Positions 7,696 through 16,587 of a stretch of DNA of 64,000 bases are shown one piece after another (position 1 is the first letter of the stretch; every line of letters begins with the position of its first letter). The stretch covers positions 2,046,001-2,110,000 of the forward strand of contig NZ_JARNTX010000001.1 in NCBI RefSeq assembly GCF_029433095.1, in the 5' to 3' direction. The position numbers and the translations under genes were made by a program. Origin of the DNA: Hymenobacter sp. YC55 (GTDB taxonomy: Bacteria > Bacteroidota > Bacteroidia > Cytophagales > Hymenobacteraceae). The notes under the pieces were generated by a model. That model was not told where the DNA came from, did no database searches, and saw nothing but the letters and a program-made list of their open reading frames with translations.

Positions 7696-10230
7696 TCAAC
7701 CTTCCTTAGAGGGAACGATTTGCAGCTTTTTCATGCGCGACTCCAATGTGGTGGGTTTGAGGTTGAGCAATTCCGCGGCGCCGCCTTGCCCTCGAATTCG
7801 GTTGTTGGCTTGAGAGAGGGCCGCCAAGATGGTTTCGCGCATTGCTTCCTGCATTGGCTTCACGGCCCCATTTGCGTAAGCCGAAGGCAGTAGCGGACTG
7901 GCGACTAGCGGCTCGTTGAGCTCCAGAGTAGTGGAGCGGGTCATGATGGAGGCCCGCTCCAGCACGTGTTCCAGCTCCCGGACGTTGCCGGGCCAGGCGT
8001 ACTGCTGCAACTGCTGCCGCATGGTGTTCGACAAACCGGTGAGGGGCTTGCCTAGCTTTTTGCTGATTTTTTGCAGGAAATAAGCGGTTAGCGGCAAAAT
8101 GTCTTCCGGCCGTTCGCGTAGGGGCGGCACTAGTACCGGAAACACGTTGAGCCGGTAGTAAAGGTCGGCGCGGAAGCGGCCGGCGGCTACCTCCTCCTGC
8201 AAGTTGCGGTTGGTGGCCGCAATAAAGCGCACATCCACCACAATAGGACTAGGACCTTTGCCACCAATTCGCTCGATTTCCTTTTCCTGAATGACGCGCA
8301 GCAGCTTGGCTTGTAGTTCCAGGGGCAACTCCCCAATTTCATCCAGGAAAATGGTGCTGCCGTGGGCCAACTCGAACTTACCGATGCGCTTGTCGGTGGC
8401 GCCGGTGTAGCTGCCTTTCTCGTGGCCAAACAACTCGGATTCGATAAGCTGCGGCGGCAGGGCCGCACAATTCACCTTCACCATGGTGCGTCCCTTGCGC
8501 TTGGACAGGTTGTGCACGGCCCGCGCAATCAGTTCCTTGCCGGTGCCGGTTTCGCCCGTTATCAGCACCGTATAATCGGTGGGCGCTACTTGGGCAATGC
8601 TGTCAAACACGGCCAGCAGGGCCGGACTCGTCCCTACTATTTCCTCGAAGTTGTGACTGGTTTTGATTTCCTCGCTGAGGTAGGTTTTCTCTTGCTCCAG
8701 CTGCTCGCTCAGCAATTTGATGCGCTCAAAGGCCAGCAAATTTTCCAGGGCCAGCGCCAGCTCGTCGCTCAGACTTTGCAAGGTCTGGAGGTCTTTGGGC
8801 GTGAAAGCATAGGCGGCTTTGCTAGCTACCACCAAGGCCGCTACCGTCTGGTCTTTAATGCGGATGGGCACGTACATCGACGACTGCAGCCCCAGTTGCT
8901 CGCCGTATAGCTGGGTCACCAGGTTCCGGTCCCGCACCTCAGTTGACTGCCGACCCACGTTTAGCGTTGGCTGCACCAGCCACGACTCCATTGCTGCTAC
9001 TTGCTGTTGCCAGTCGAGTGGTGAAATGGTGGTAGGGGGCTTGATTTCGCTTTCGGGCATGGAGACGTACGAGCCGTCCTTTTTCTTAACGGTCACGTCG
9101 AACGGTGTGGCCCCGAGCAGCCGCCCCACGCGGTAGACACTCAGCAAATCAATGCCGGGGAGTACGTCGTTGATGGCAGCGGCCACTTTGGGGGCAATTT
9201 CCACCATGCTTTTGCCATTCTGAAACGCGCTGGCTAACGCCAGTTCGGCTGTTTTTAGTCGCCGCCGGGCGTCTATTTCCTCGCAAGCCAGCAGGTTGTC
9301 CAGCGCCAAGGCAATCTGCGCAATAACCAGGCTGATGGCTTCGTAATCGGCCGGCGAGAACCCATTAGGGTCGGTGCGGGCCAATTGCAGGTTGGTAAAT
9401 GAGCGCCGTTTTAGCACCACCGGCAGCACCAGCAACGACTGCACGCCAAACGTGTCGTGAATGGCCCGAGCCGTGAGGTATTTGGCGCACAATTTCTCAA
9501 AGGCTGCGCCGGTGAAAATGCCGGGCTGCTCGCCTAGCTGGTCGGGGGTTTCCTGCGTGAGTTTCTCCAGCAGGTCATCGGAAGCGTTGGGCCCCAGCAG
9601 CACCGGCAAATGAATGCGCTCAAACGTTCCTAGAGCCGTTTTGCGCAGCATTACCCAGTAATACGACTGCTCCTCCGGCAAGGCGATGCGCAGGTTGAGA
9701 AAGGAAAAAGGCACTAGCTTATCAAGCTGCGCGGCAATAGCTAAGCTTAGCTGGTCACGGTCGTGCAGCGTGATAATGGCATTGTTGACGGCTACTTGTA
9801 TTTGCTGCTGCTGGCGCAGTTTGGCTTCCTCGCTGTGCGCGTGACGGTACCGGGCAATTTCCAGCGTCGAGAGGACGTCTTTGGCGCGGAAGGGCTTATT
9901 GAGGAAGCCAAAGGGCTGAGTCACTTTCGCCGCTTCCAGCACGCTGTCGGATAAGTTGGCCGACAGGAAAACGAACGGAATCTGGTGCTTATTCAGCCAC
10001 TGCGCGAGGTCGATGCCCGTTTTGTCGCCCTTTAGAAATACATCCAGCAGCACAACGTCGGGAGTAACTTGCGCTAGCAGGGCATGGGCCTCGGCCACGC
10101 TTTTGGCAAGGCCCGTGACCTGATAGCCAGCTTTGGTTAGGATGCGCTGTAAGTTATTGGCTATCAGAAACTCATCTTCTACAATAAGAATGCTGGCCGT
10201 GGGCGCGAGCTCAGTACCGGATACAAGCAT
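7696..10230 (-). CDS. Sigma-54-dependent response regulator, REC-GAF-GAF-AAA+-HTH
   Basis: About 844 residues. Domains in order: receiver (ILIVEDEF ... [10 protein letters not shown] with the phosphoacceptor Asp near 62 and a late Lys in FLNKPF), two GAF-like domains (about 150-310 and 330-500), an AAA+ sigma-54 interaction domain (Walker A GETGTGKE about 558; Walker [11 protein letters not shown]; sensor [18 protein letters not shown]) and a Fis-type HTH at the end ([17 protein letters not shown]). The sigma-54 contact loop reads GSYTGA in place of the usual GAFTGA. The open frame extends to a GTG at 10290, but ATG at 10230 gives a normal receiver N-terminus. Expected role: enhancer-binding activator phosphorylated by the convergent kinase; likely targets are described at 10302-10450. 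Confidence 0.93.
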   Translation of the reverse strand: MLVSGTELAPTASILIVEDEFLIANNLQRILTKAGYQVTGLAKSVAEAHALLAQVTPDVVLLDVFLKGDKTGIDLAQWLNKHQIPFVFLSANLSDSVLEAAKVTQPFGFLNKPFRAKDVLSTLEIARYRHAHSEEAKLRQQQQIQVAVNNAIITLHDRDQLSLAIAAQLDKLVPFSFLNLRIALPEEQSYYWVMLRKTALGTFERIHLPVLLGPNASDDLLEKLTQETPDQLGEQPGIFTGAAFEKLCAKYLTARAIHDTFGVQSLLVLPVVLKRRSFTNLQLARTDPNGFSPADYEAISLVIAQIALALDNLLACEEIDARRRLKTAELALASAFQNGKSMVEIAPKVAAAINDVLPGIDLLSVYRVGRLLGATPFDVTVKKKDGSYVSMPESEIKPPTTISPLDWQQQVAAMESWLVQPTLNVGRQSTEVRDRNLVTQLYGEQLGLQSSMYVPIRIKDQTVAALVVASKAAYAFTPKDLQTLQSLSDELALALENLLAFERIKLLSEQLEQEKTYLSEEIKTSHNFEEIVGTSPALLAVFDSIAQVAPTDYTVLITGETGTGKELIARAVHNLSKRKGRTMVKVNCAALPPQLIESELFGHEKGSYTGATDKRIGKFELAHGSTIFLDEIGELPLELQAKLLRVIQEKEIERIGGKGPSPIVVDVRFIAATNRNLQEEVAAGRFRADLYYRLNVFPVLVPPLRERPEDILPLTAYFLQKISKKLGKPLTGLSNTMRQQLQQYAWPGNVRELEHVLERASIMTRSTTLELNEPLVASPLLPSAYANGAVKPMQEAMRETILAALSQANNRIRGQGGAAELLNLKPTTLESRMKKLQIVPSKEG

Positions 10231-10301
10231 AAAACAACAAAGTAGCAGGTGCGTGACTACGAAGGAGACTATGCGGCTAAGGTAAGGCACAGCAATCTAG
10301 G

Positions 10302-10346
10302 CTCCGAAGTTACCTCCGATATTTCGGAGGCTCCATTTATTCGGAG
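10302..10346. promoter_or_regulatory. Four CTCCGA half-sites: probable enhancer/operator
   Basis: Half-sites CTCCGAA (10302-10308) and CTCCGA (10314-10319) are mirrored by TCGGAG (10324-10329) and TTCGGAG (10340-10346). The inner pair forms CCTCCGATATTTCGGAGG (10313-10330). The cluster lies between the sigma-54 regulator (minus) and the AraC gene (plus), about 106 bases upstream of the -24/-12 like element, the usual distance for a sigma-54 activator site. Binding by the neighbouring regulator is inference. Confidence 0.65.
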
Positions 10347-10435
10347 TGGATGAAGCAGCGCTGTAGCAGGCAATGTAGTGTTCAAATAGTTGATATTGAG
10401 CAGTATAATAATTAATAAATATTCCAAACAGGTGG

Positions 10436-10450
10436 TGGCATTCGGTTAGC
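10436..10450 (+). promoter_or_regulatory. Candidate sigma-54 (-24/-12) promoter
   Basis: TGGCATTCGGTTAGC keeps the essential GG-N10-GC spacing of sigma-54 promoters and matches the consensus TGGCAC-N5-TTGC except for a T in place of C and TAGC for TTGC. It sits 50 bases before the AraC ATG at 10501 and downstream of the four half-sites. Confidence 0.5.
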
Positions 10451-10500
10451 TACAAGTTGGGTTCCGAACCGGAAGTCGTCTAACCCTTCACCACCTTGCT

Positions 10501-11379
10501 ATGAAATGCTACCTACAACGTGAACCCTTGGAAGTCGAGGAGTTTGTGGCCAGTGCCTGGGCCGGCTCGCGGCAATTGCGCAACCACTTCGAACTTATCT
10601 GTATCCGGACGGGCAGCGGCGCTTACATCATCAATGGGCAGCGCCTGGGCTACCGAGCGGGCAGCGTGTTCTTGCTAGGCCCGGCAGATTGCTATTCCTT
10701 CGTTATCAATGAAACGACCGATTTTGGCCTCGTAAAATTTACGGAGGCTTACCTCACGGAGCTGACGGCCACCGGCATTCATACCAGTGCCTGGCACCTG
10801 CTCCGCGACTACACGTTGCATGCCTCCTTGGGAAGCATGGGCAGCATCGAGCTGGGTACCAACGAGCAGCGGCAGTTCGAGGCGCTGCTGGAGCTGCTGT
10901 TCTCTGAATACAGCAACCGGGGGCAGCCGTTCAACAACACCCTGGCCGAGTCGCTAATGGGGGCCATGCTCAGCTTTATCGGCCGGCAGCTCACGGGGCG
11001 TTCGGTAGGGGAGCGGGTAACTTCTTCGTATGCAGCAAGCTTTGTGCAGCGGCTGCTGGCTTATATCCGGCGGCATATTTCGCAGCCCGACCGCCTTAGA
11101 GTAGAGCGGCTGGCGGCGGAGTTTGCGTATTCGCCCAAGCACCTGAGCGCCTTATTCAAGCAGGAAACCGGTGAGTCGTTGCGCCAATACATTCTGCGCT
11201 ACAAGCTTAAACTAGTGGAAACCCGACTGCAACTCAGCACGCTTACCGTGTCGCAAATTGCCGATGAGCTGGCCTTTACGGATGTGTGTCACTTAAACAA
11301 GCTGTTTAAAAAGCACTACGACACAACCCCCACCGACTACCGTCGGCATCTGCAGGCTATGTCCTCTGCGAGCGTATGA
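10501..11379 (+). CDS. AraC family transcriptional regulator
   Basis: The 292-residue protein has an N-terminal cupin-like sensing domain (ICIRTGSGAYIINGQ, GSVFLLGPADCYSF) and a C-terminal double HTH (about 180-285; LAAEFAYSPKHLSALFKQET, then VSQIADELAFTDVCHLNKLF and the FKKHYDTTPTDYRR end). Such proteins usually activate catabolic or stress genes when the N-terminal domain binds a small ligand. The gene is preceded by the candidate sigma-54 promoter and its stop overlaps the next AraC gene by 4 bases (ATGA), so the two are translated together. Confidence 0.92.
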   Translation: MKCYLQREPLEVEEFVASAWAGSRQLRNHFELICIRTGSGAYIINGQRLGYRAGSVFLLGPADCYSFVINETTDFGLVKFTEAYLTELTATGIHTSAWHLLRDYTLHASLGSMGSIELGTNEQRQFEALLELLFSEYSNRGQPFNNTLAESLMGAMLSFIGRQLTGRSVGERVTSSYAASFVQRLLAYIRRHISQPDRLRVERLAAEFAYSPKHLSALFKQETGESLRQYILRYKLKLVETRLQLSTLTVSQIADELAFTDVCHLNKLFKKHYDTTPTDYRRHLQAMSSASV

Positions 11380-12251
11380 AAACGGCTTCCACTTTGCCCG
11401 ACCCTAACGCGCCGCTTTACTTCGATATCAGTCCGCTGGCCCTGTGCCGACAAGAACCCGCGCCAGCCACCCGCTGGCCGCAGTATACGGTAGTGCTGGT
11501 AGGGGAGGACAGTCCGCAAACCGGCCCCGTCTTGGCCGACCAGCAAGTGCCGCGGGAAGTGTACTTCGGGCGGCCCGGTCAGCCCGCCTTAGAAGTAGTG
11601 CCAGCAAGGGCCACGGGGCTGGTGCTGCGCTTCACCGACGAGTTTGTGAGGCTAACCGGCAACGACCGGGAACTGCTGCTGTTCCAGTTGTTTCATCAGG
11701 CCACGGCCGGCCCGGTGCACGTGCCCGACGAGCACGTAGCCGACATATCCTTTTTGGTTGGTAGCCTGCAACGACAGGCCGCCAGCGCGGCCGTGTTGCG
11801 CGAAGACCTGTTGCGCTCCTACCTCAAGACGCTACTGCTGCACTGCACCCGCCTAAGTCAGCAGCAGCGCGGGGCTGCCACTCATTTGGTGCACGCTGGC
11901 TTGTTTGGGCGTTTTCAGCAGCTACTAGAGCAGCACTACACTCGGTGGAAATCAGTAGCCGAGTATGCCGATCAATTGCACGTAACGGCCAACCACCTCA
12001 GTGTTAGCATCCGCAAGGAAACCGGGCAGCCTGCCAGCGAGCATATTCGGCGACGCATCATGCTGGAAGCCAAACGCTTGGTGTCCCTGCGCGATGCATC
12101 CTTGAAGGAGGTGGCCTACCAACTAGGGTTCGAGGATGTGGCACACTTCAGTAAGCTGTTCAAGCGCTGCACCGGCGTCACATTTTCCCATTTCAAAAAG
12201 CAAACGCAAGCGCAGTACAGCTGTCCGCTACCCACCCTGATGATAGCCTAA
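11376..12251 (+). CDS. AraC family transcriptional regulator, coupled to previous
   Basis: 291 residues. The C-terminal domain is a clear AraC HTH (YADQLHVTANHLSVSIRKET; LKEVAYQLGFEDVAHFSKLF; FKRCTGVTFSHFKK). The N-terminal half is not a typical cupin and shares only loose similarity with its neighbour. Start ATG overlaps the stop of the first AraC gene (ATGA at 11376-11379). Two coupled AraC proteins may act as a pair or compete for operators; the oxidoreductase genes downstream are the likely targets by position. Confidence 0.9.
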   Translation: MKTASTLPDPNAPLYFDISPLALCRQEPAPATRWPQYTVVLVGEDSPQTGPVLADQQVPREVYFGRPGQPALEVVPARATGLVLRFTDEFVRLTGNDRELLLFQLFHQATAGPVHVPDEHVADISFLVGSLQRQAASAAVLREDLLRSYLKTLLLHCTRLSQQQRGAATHLVHAGLFGRFQQLLEQHYTRWKSVAEYADQLHVTANHLSVSIRKETGQPASEHIRRRIMLEAKRLVSLRDASLKEVAYQLGFEDVAHFSKLFKRCTGVTFSHFKKQTQAQYSCPLPTLMIA

Positions 12252-12275
12252 CACAGCAGGGCAGACCAGATCTAG

Positions 12276-12497
12276 CGAGTCCAAACTTTCTTTTTCCCGG
12301 TCAGAATTCCCGACGATGAGTTTGCCGTGGGCGAGCGGCGCTTAATGGCCGAAAACCGTCCATCGTCCATCATTGGCTGCCTGATTCGGCCCCAGGAAAT
12401 TGCTGATTTAGCCGTCTTTGTTTGCAGTGGCCTAGCTGGCGCCATCAATGGCGCTGCTTTGCGGGTGGATGGCGGCATTTATCGTAGTGTCGTGTAG
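12276..12497 (+). pseudogene. Remnant of SDR-family oxidoreductase (3' end only)
   Basis: In the same frame as the AraC gene, and after an extra stop at 12273-12275, the translation reads ...NRPSSIIGCLIRPQEIADLA, then FVCSGLAGAINGAALRVDGG and IYRSVV before TAG at 12495-12497. This is the C-terminal signature of short-chain dehydrogenases (NGAALRVDGG). The Rossmann fold and the catalytic Tyr-Lys are absent and no gene-start codon fits, so it is the 3' scar of a deleted gene. The minus-strand ORF 12272-12478 is its shadow. Confidence 0.85.
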
Positions 12498-12592
12498 CAA
12501 GAGCGGCTTTCAAATGCGTACTTTCCGTCCAGCCGAATAGCCAGTAGTTCGCAACGGTCGTAGGTTCGGTGTCACTCAAGCAAGGCAGTCTT

Positions 12593-13999
12593 ATGATGAA
12601 TCACACCTTTGATGCACTGATTGTTGGGGCGGGCCAGGCGGGGCCTTCATTGGCGGGCCGTCTTACGGCCGCCGGGTGGAAAGTAGGCTTTGTGGAACGC
12701 AAAAATTTCGGCGGCACTTGCGTGAACACGGGCTGTACGCCCACCAAAGCCATGATTGCCAGTGCTAAAGCAGCGCACACCATGCGTCAAGCTGCGAACT
12801 ACGGCCTTAAGCCAGCGCCAGAATTCACGGTGAATTTAGCGCAGGTGAAAGCCCGCAAAGACAACATTGTGGCGGCCTCGCGGGCTAGTCTGGAAAAGTG
12901 GCTTCAGCAAATGCCCGGCTGCACCATTTTCCGGGGTACTGCCCAATTTCTGTCGGCTATCAGCATGCAAGTAGGCGCCGATGTGTTGGAGGCCAAGCAC
13001 ATTTTTCTGAACGTAGGTGGCCGGCCAGCCAGCCCACCCTTGCCCGGCATCGGCGAGGTGCCCTACCTTACCAGCAGCACCATACTAGCGCTGGAAGAGC
13101 TGCCAACGCACTTGGTGATAGTGGGCGCGGGCGCAGTGGGGCTGGAATTTGCCCAGATGTTCCGGCGGCTTGGGTCAGAAGTAACCATTGTTGAGCGCAG
13201 TTCGCGCTTGCTTCCCCACGACGACGAGGACGTAGCGGCCGCCGTGGCCGATATTCTGGCCGCGGAAGGCATTACGCTCCGCCTCGGGGCCGAATGCATC
13301 AGCCTGGGGCAGGAGGATGGGCAGCCCGTGGTGCACGTTAGTTGCCAAGACGACCCAGCCCCGAGCCGCGGCTCTCACTTGCTGCTTGCCATGGGCCGCC
13401 AGCCCAATACCGATGATTTGGCGCTGGAAAAAGCGGGTCTAAATGCCGATGCCCGTGGCTACCTGCCCGTCGATGAGGAACTGCGCACTGCTGTGCCGGG
13501 CATCTGGGCGCTAGGCGACTGCAATGGCCGGGGCGCCTTTACACACACTTCCTACAACGACTTCGAGATAGTGGCCGCCAACCTGCTCGACCAAGGCCAG
13601 CGCCGGGTCAGCGACCGGCTGCCCGTGTACGCCGTGTACCTCGACCCGCCTTACGCCAGAGTCGGCCTGACGGAAGCGGAAGTGCGCGCTGCCGGTACCC
13701 CCGTCTTAATGGGCAAGCGGCCCATGACCAAAGTGGGCCGGGCCGTAGAAAAAGGCGAAACCAAGGGCTTCATAAAGGTGCTCGTGCACGCCGAAACCGA
13801 CCAGATCCTGGGCGCCAGCATCGTAGGCACGGGCGGCGACGAGGCCATACACTGCATCATCACGGCTATGTACGCGCAGCAAACGGCCGCTTTCATGCGA
13901 CGCAACGTGTTCATTCATCCCACGGTGTCGGAACTGATTCCGACGGTATTTGGGGAGTTGAAGCCGCTGGAAGAAATTGCCAAACCAGCCGGCAACTAG
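12593..13999 (+). CDS. Mercuric-reductase-like FAD disulfide oxidoreductase
   Basis: About 468 residues of the class I pyridine nucleotide-disulfide oxidoreductase family: FAD motif (ALIVGAGQAGPSLAGRL), redox-active disulfide GGTCVNTGCTPTK, NAD(P)H Rossmann motif (LVIVGAGAVGLEFAQMF), second FAD motif (GIWALGDCNG) and the C-terminal dimer domain with FIHPTVSELIPT. The C-terminal motif carries no extra cysteine pair and there is no N-terminal heavy-metal domain, so mercury reduction is unlikely; a general dithiol or quinone reductase role is more probable. ATG at 12593 (or 12596) is preferred to the GTG at 12569. First gene of the accessory redox block. Confidence 0.9.
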   Translation: MMNHTFDALIVGAGQAGPSLAGRLTAAGWKVGFVERKNFGGTCVNTGCTPTKAMIASAKAAHTMRQAANYGLKPAPEFTVNLAQVKARKDNIVAASRASLEKWLQQMPGCTIFRGTAQFLSAISMQVGADVLEAKHIFLNVGGRPASPPLPGIGEVPYLTSSTILALEELPTHLVIVGAGAVGLEFAQMFRRLGSEVTIVERSSRLLPHDDEDVAAAVADILAAEGITLRLGAECISLGQEDGQPVVHVSCQDDPAPSRGSHLLLAMGRQPNTDDLALEKAGLNADARGYLPVDEELRTAVPGIWALGDCNGRGAFTHTSYNDFEIVAANLLDQGQRRVSDRLPVYAVYLDPPYARVGLTEAEVRAAGTPVLMGKRPMTKVGRAVEKGETKGFIKVLVHAETDQILGASIVGTGGDEAIHCIITAMYAQQTAAFMRRNVFIHPTVSELIPTVFGELKPLEEIAKPAGN

Positions 14000-14030
14000 C
14001 CTGTACCAGCTGGGCTTGCGCAGCTAGGCA

Positions 14031-14744
14031 TCAGATGCTGTCCAGTATGGCAGCCAGCTCGGCAGGCTTGGCCAAATGCGGGCTGTGGCCGCAGTCCAGA
14101 GCCGCAACGTCGGCTACGGTGCCGTTGATTAGCAGCATCTGCCGTTGCAGGTTGGTACTGATGCCTGCGTCGTGCAGCGTTTCGATGTAGCATTTCAGTA
14201 CCTGCCCGAAGTTGGCCTCGGTTAGTGTCACCTTAGCCTGGAACGGGGCCAGCGCCTCGGGTTGGTGCCGGGCCACAACTAACTGCTGAATGGCCGGCGG
14301 GCAATCGGCCGCAAAAATGGGCACAATGGCGGCAGGCTCAATGGTGGCCGAGCGTTGGTCGGCGGACACTACAAGGTTGGGCGGCAGGAGGCTGTCGGGG
14401 TCGGCGAAGTCGAAGGCGCTTTGGCCGTTTTGGGGTAGGTAGGCGCACAGGTACACCAGCCGCGCTAGTTGGCTGGGAACGTACTCGGCCACCTGCGAAA
14501 TAATCATGCCGGCCATGCTGTGACCCACCAACACTACCGGTCCCGCTTCGGCCGAAACATGCGCTATGGTGGCCGCTACGTAGCGTTCAAGCGTTAGCTC
14601 GGCCAGTGGCGTCGGTTCGCCTCCGTGCCCCGGCAAGTTGAACGTCACGACCCGGTGTCCCAGCTGCTCTAGCTGCGCGCGCAACAGGTCCCAAGCATAC
14701 TCCCCCGACCAAGCCCCGTGCACGAGTACGAAGGTTCTTTTCAT
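14031..14744 (-). CDS. Alpha/beta hydrolase, methylesterase-like
   Basis: 237 residues with a full alpha/beta hydrolase layout: oxyanion motif FVLVHGAWSG at the start, nucleophile elbow VGHSMAG (Ser near 91) and catalytic His in DCGHSPHLAKP near the end. The short, lid-poor form resembles plant-type methylesterases and the EstC group. The natural substrate is unknown. Convergent with the disulfide oxidoreductase; ATG at 14744. Confidence 0.9.
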   Translation of the reverse strand: MKRTFVLVHGAWSGEYAWDLLRAQLEQLGHRVVTFNLPGHGGEPTPLAELTLERYVAATIAHVSAEAGPVVLVGHSMAGMIISQVAEYVPSQLARLVYLCAYLPQNGQSAFDFADPDSLLPPNLVVSADQRSATIEPAAIVPIFAADCPPAIQQLVVARHQPEALAPFQAKVTLTEANFGQVLKCYIETLHDAGISTNLQRQMLLINGTVADVAALDCGHSPHLAKPAELAAILDSI

Positions 14745-15000
14745 GCTGACTTCAAGGATATGTTAAGAAGGAATAAGCGTAAGTGAATTTCAAAGTGAAT
14801 ACAGGGAGCCTTCCTAAGCGCGCCATCTTATAGCCAGTTGGGACCAAGCAGGCCACTGCCTCGGTGAGCGTGTTGTAGGTGTTTCTAGACTAGGATTGTT
14901 GAAATAAGCCGGGGGCAGGCAAGAGGCTAGCTGGTTGTCTTGTCCAGCTCCGCTAGGTAGTTATGCATCAGCGCTATAGCCATAAGTTGTGGCTCTTAGC

Positions 15001-16068
15001 TTAAAAAGCGCGGGTATAGGGCACCGGCACGGGCGTTTTGATATGCAGCGCGGTAGCGGCCCGGAGCGGAAAGTATGGGTCGCGCAGCAGCTCTCGGGCC
15101 AGCACCACCAGGTCGGCTTGGCCACTAGTAATGATGGTGTTGGCTTGCTCGGGAGTGGTAATGAGCCCCACGGCGCCAGTAATTATGCCCGTATTGGCCT
15201 TGATATTTTCGGCATAAGGCACTTGGTAGAGCGGCACGACCTTCGTACGGTCGGGCGCCCCGAATCCGCCGGCCGAGGCCGTAACCACGTCTACGCCATG
15301 CTGCTGCAGCACGGCGGTCAGGCGTACCGAATCAGCTAGCTGCCAAGCCTGTGGCTCGTCGGAGAAATCAACGGCGGAGAGGCGTACGAGCAGGGGCATT
15401 CCGTCAGGAACAACGGTCCGGATGGCTTGCACCGTTTCCACGAGCAGGCGAATTCGGTTGTCGAAGCTGCTGCCGTACTCGTCTTGACGGTGATTGGTCA
15501 GCGCTGAATAAAACTGGTGAAACAAGTACCCGTGGCCCGCGTGCAGCTCGATGGCATCGAAGCCCGCCTGTACGGCGCGGGCGGCAGCCGCTTTAAAATT
15601 ATGGATTAGCGCCTGAATTTCCGCTACAGTCAGGGCCTCGGAGGTCTGATGCTGGTCCAGGGAAACGGCGGACGCGCTTTTGGTGACCCAGCCACCTTCG
15701 GCCGGGGGCAGGTAGTGGAAGCCAGCGGCGGGGTGCGCGTGGCTGCCCTTACCGCCCGCGTGCCAGAGCTGCACCGCTATTTTGGCGCCCTGAGCCTGCA
15801 CAAATTGCACAATGGGGCGCCAGGCAGCAACTTGCGCTTCATTCCATAAGCCAGTATCAAAGAGGGTATTGCGGCCCTCCGGGTTTACCGCGGTGGCCTC
15901 GGTAATCACCAAACCCACGCCGCCCACAGCCCGACTACCCAGGTGCACCAGGTGCCAGGCCCCCACCAGCCCGTCTGGGCTGACGTACTGTTGCATGGGT
16001 GACATTACTAACCGGTTTTTCAGCTGTAGACTACGGATTTCAAGGGGTGAAAACAAGTGAGAATCCAT
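15001..16068 (-). CDS. NADH:flavin oxidoreductase, Old Yellow Enzyme (YqjM-like)
   Basis: 355 residues of an FMN-bound TIM barrel. Visible marks: LFSPLEIRSLQLKNRLVMSPM at the N-terminus, HLVHLGSRAVGGVGLVITEA, QLWHAGGKG, IELHAGHGYLFHQFYS (substrate-binding His pair region) and DLVVLARELLRDPYFP at the C-terminus. It belongs to the thermophilic/YqjM-like class, which reduces activated C=C bonds in enones and quinones with NADPH. In B. subtilis YqjM is induced by electrophiles; that fits the neighbours here. Confidence 0.93.
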   Translation of the reverse strand: MDSHLFSPLEIRSLQLKNRLVMSPMQQYVSPDGLVGAWHLVHLGSRAVGGVGLVITEATAVNPEGRNTLFDTGLWNEAQVAAWRPIVQFVQAQGAKIAVQLWHAGGKGSHAHPAAGFHYLPPAEGGWVTKSASAVSLDQHQTSEALTVAEIQALIHNFKAAAARAVQAGFDAIELHAGHGYLFHQFYSALTNHRQDEYGSSFDNRIRLLVETVQAIRTVVPDGMPLLVRLSAVDFSDEPQAWQLADSVRLTAVLQQHGVDVVTASAGGFGAPDRTKVVPLYQVPYAENIKANTGIITGAVGLITTPEQANTIITSGQADLVVLARELLRDPYFPLRAATALHIKTPVPVPYTRAF

Positions 16069-16587
16069 GCAATTAGTTATGTGGTGAAGAAGGCTTAGCT
16101 ATTACACTTCGCGCCTCAGCTGCCATGGTTACCGCGGTTGGCACGTTGAAAATTGGTGAAGCTCCGGTCCTGATGGCAGGTTTGACGCGCAACTCCGTTA
16201 TGCCGGTCCTTTGGGTAGCAAAGGCCATCTAGACCTCGGAGGTAATAAGCACGAGCGTGTGGTTGCTTGTGGTTGGCAGCTGAGGCAAAGGTTCCAGCGC
16301 GAAAAGAGGTAAATGCTTGTAGATGACTGTCAGTTGGTTGCTGCCACTGGCAAATACGGCTTGCTCTTGGCAGGCCAAAGGTCCTGAACCTGGCTGCGCC
16401 GCTCCATAGCCAAATCCTGCAATCCGAGGTATATATGCTGGATTCGTTGCCACGGCTGCCACCCTAGCGTACCCATGATATGTACCTCGGATTGCAGGAT
16501 TTGACCCTGTGCCCGATCCGGCCTCGGTGCGTACTTTGTGGTTTCATTTACCGCGTTTCCTGTTTGGGCCTTTCTCGCTCAGTTTAT
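16069..16587. other. Divergent intergenic region with 26-bp inverted repeat
   Basis: About 520 bases between the Old Yellow Enzyme gene (minus) and the esterase (plus). It contains the 93-base inverted-repeat element at 16411-16503. A minus-strand frame at 16229-16462 has no recognisable features and overlaps one repeat arm, so I do not call it a gene. Confidence 0.5.
16411..16503. repeat. 93-bp element with long terminal inverted repeats
   Basis: The 21 bases at 16411-16431 are perfectly complementary to 16483-16503, and the match continues inward for five bases with one mismatch, leaving a loop of about 40 bases. No target-site duplication is evident. It could be a small non-autonomous transposable element or a large structured leader/operator of the esterase gene. 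Confidence 0.7.

Noticed and set aside
12272..12478. 68-residue minus-strand ORF
   Set aside because: The opposite strand reads as the 3' end of an SDR gene, which explains the sequence better.
16229..16462. 77-residue minus-strand ORF
   Set aside because: Overlaps one arm of the inverted-repeat element and has no recognisable features; kept only as a remote possibility.
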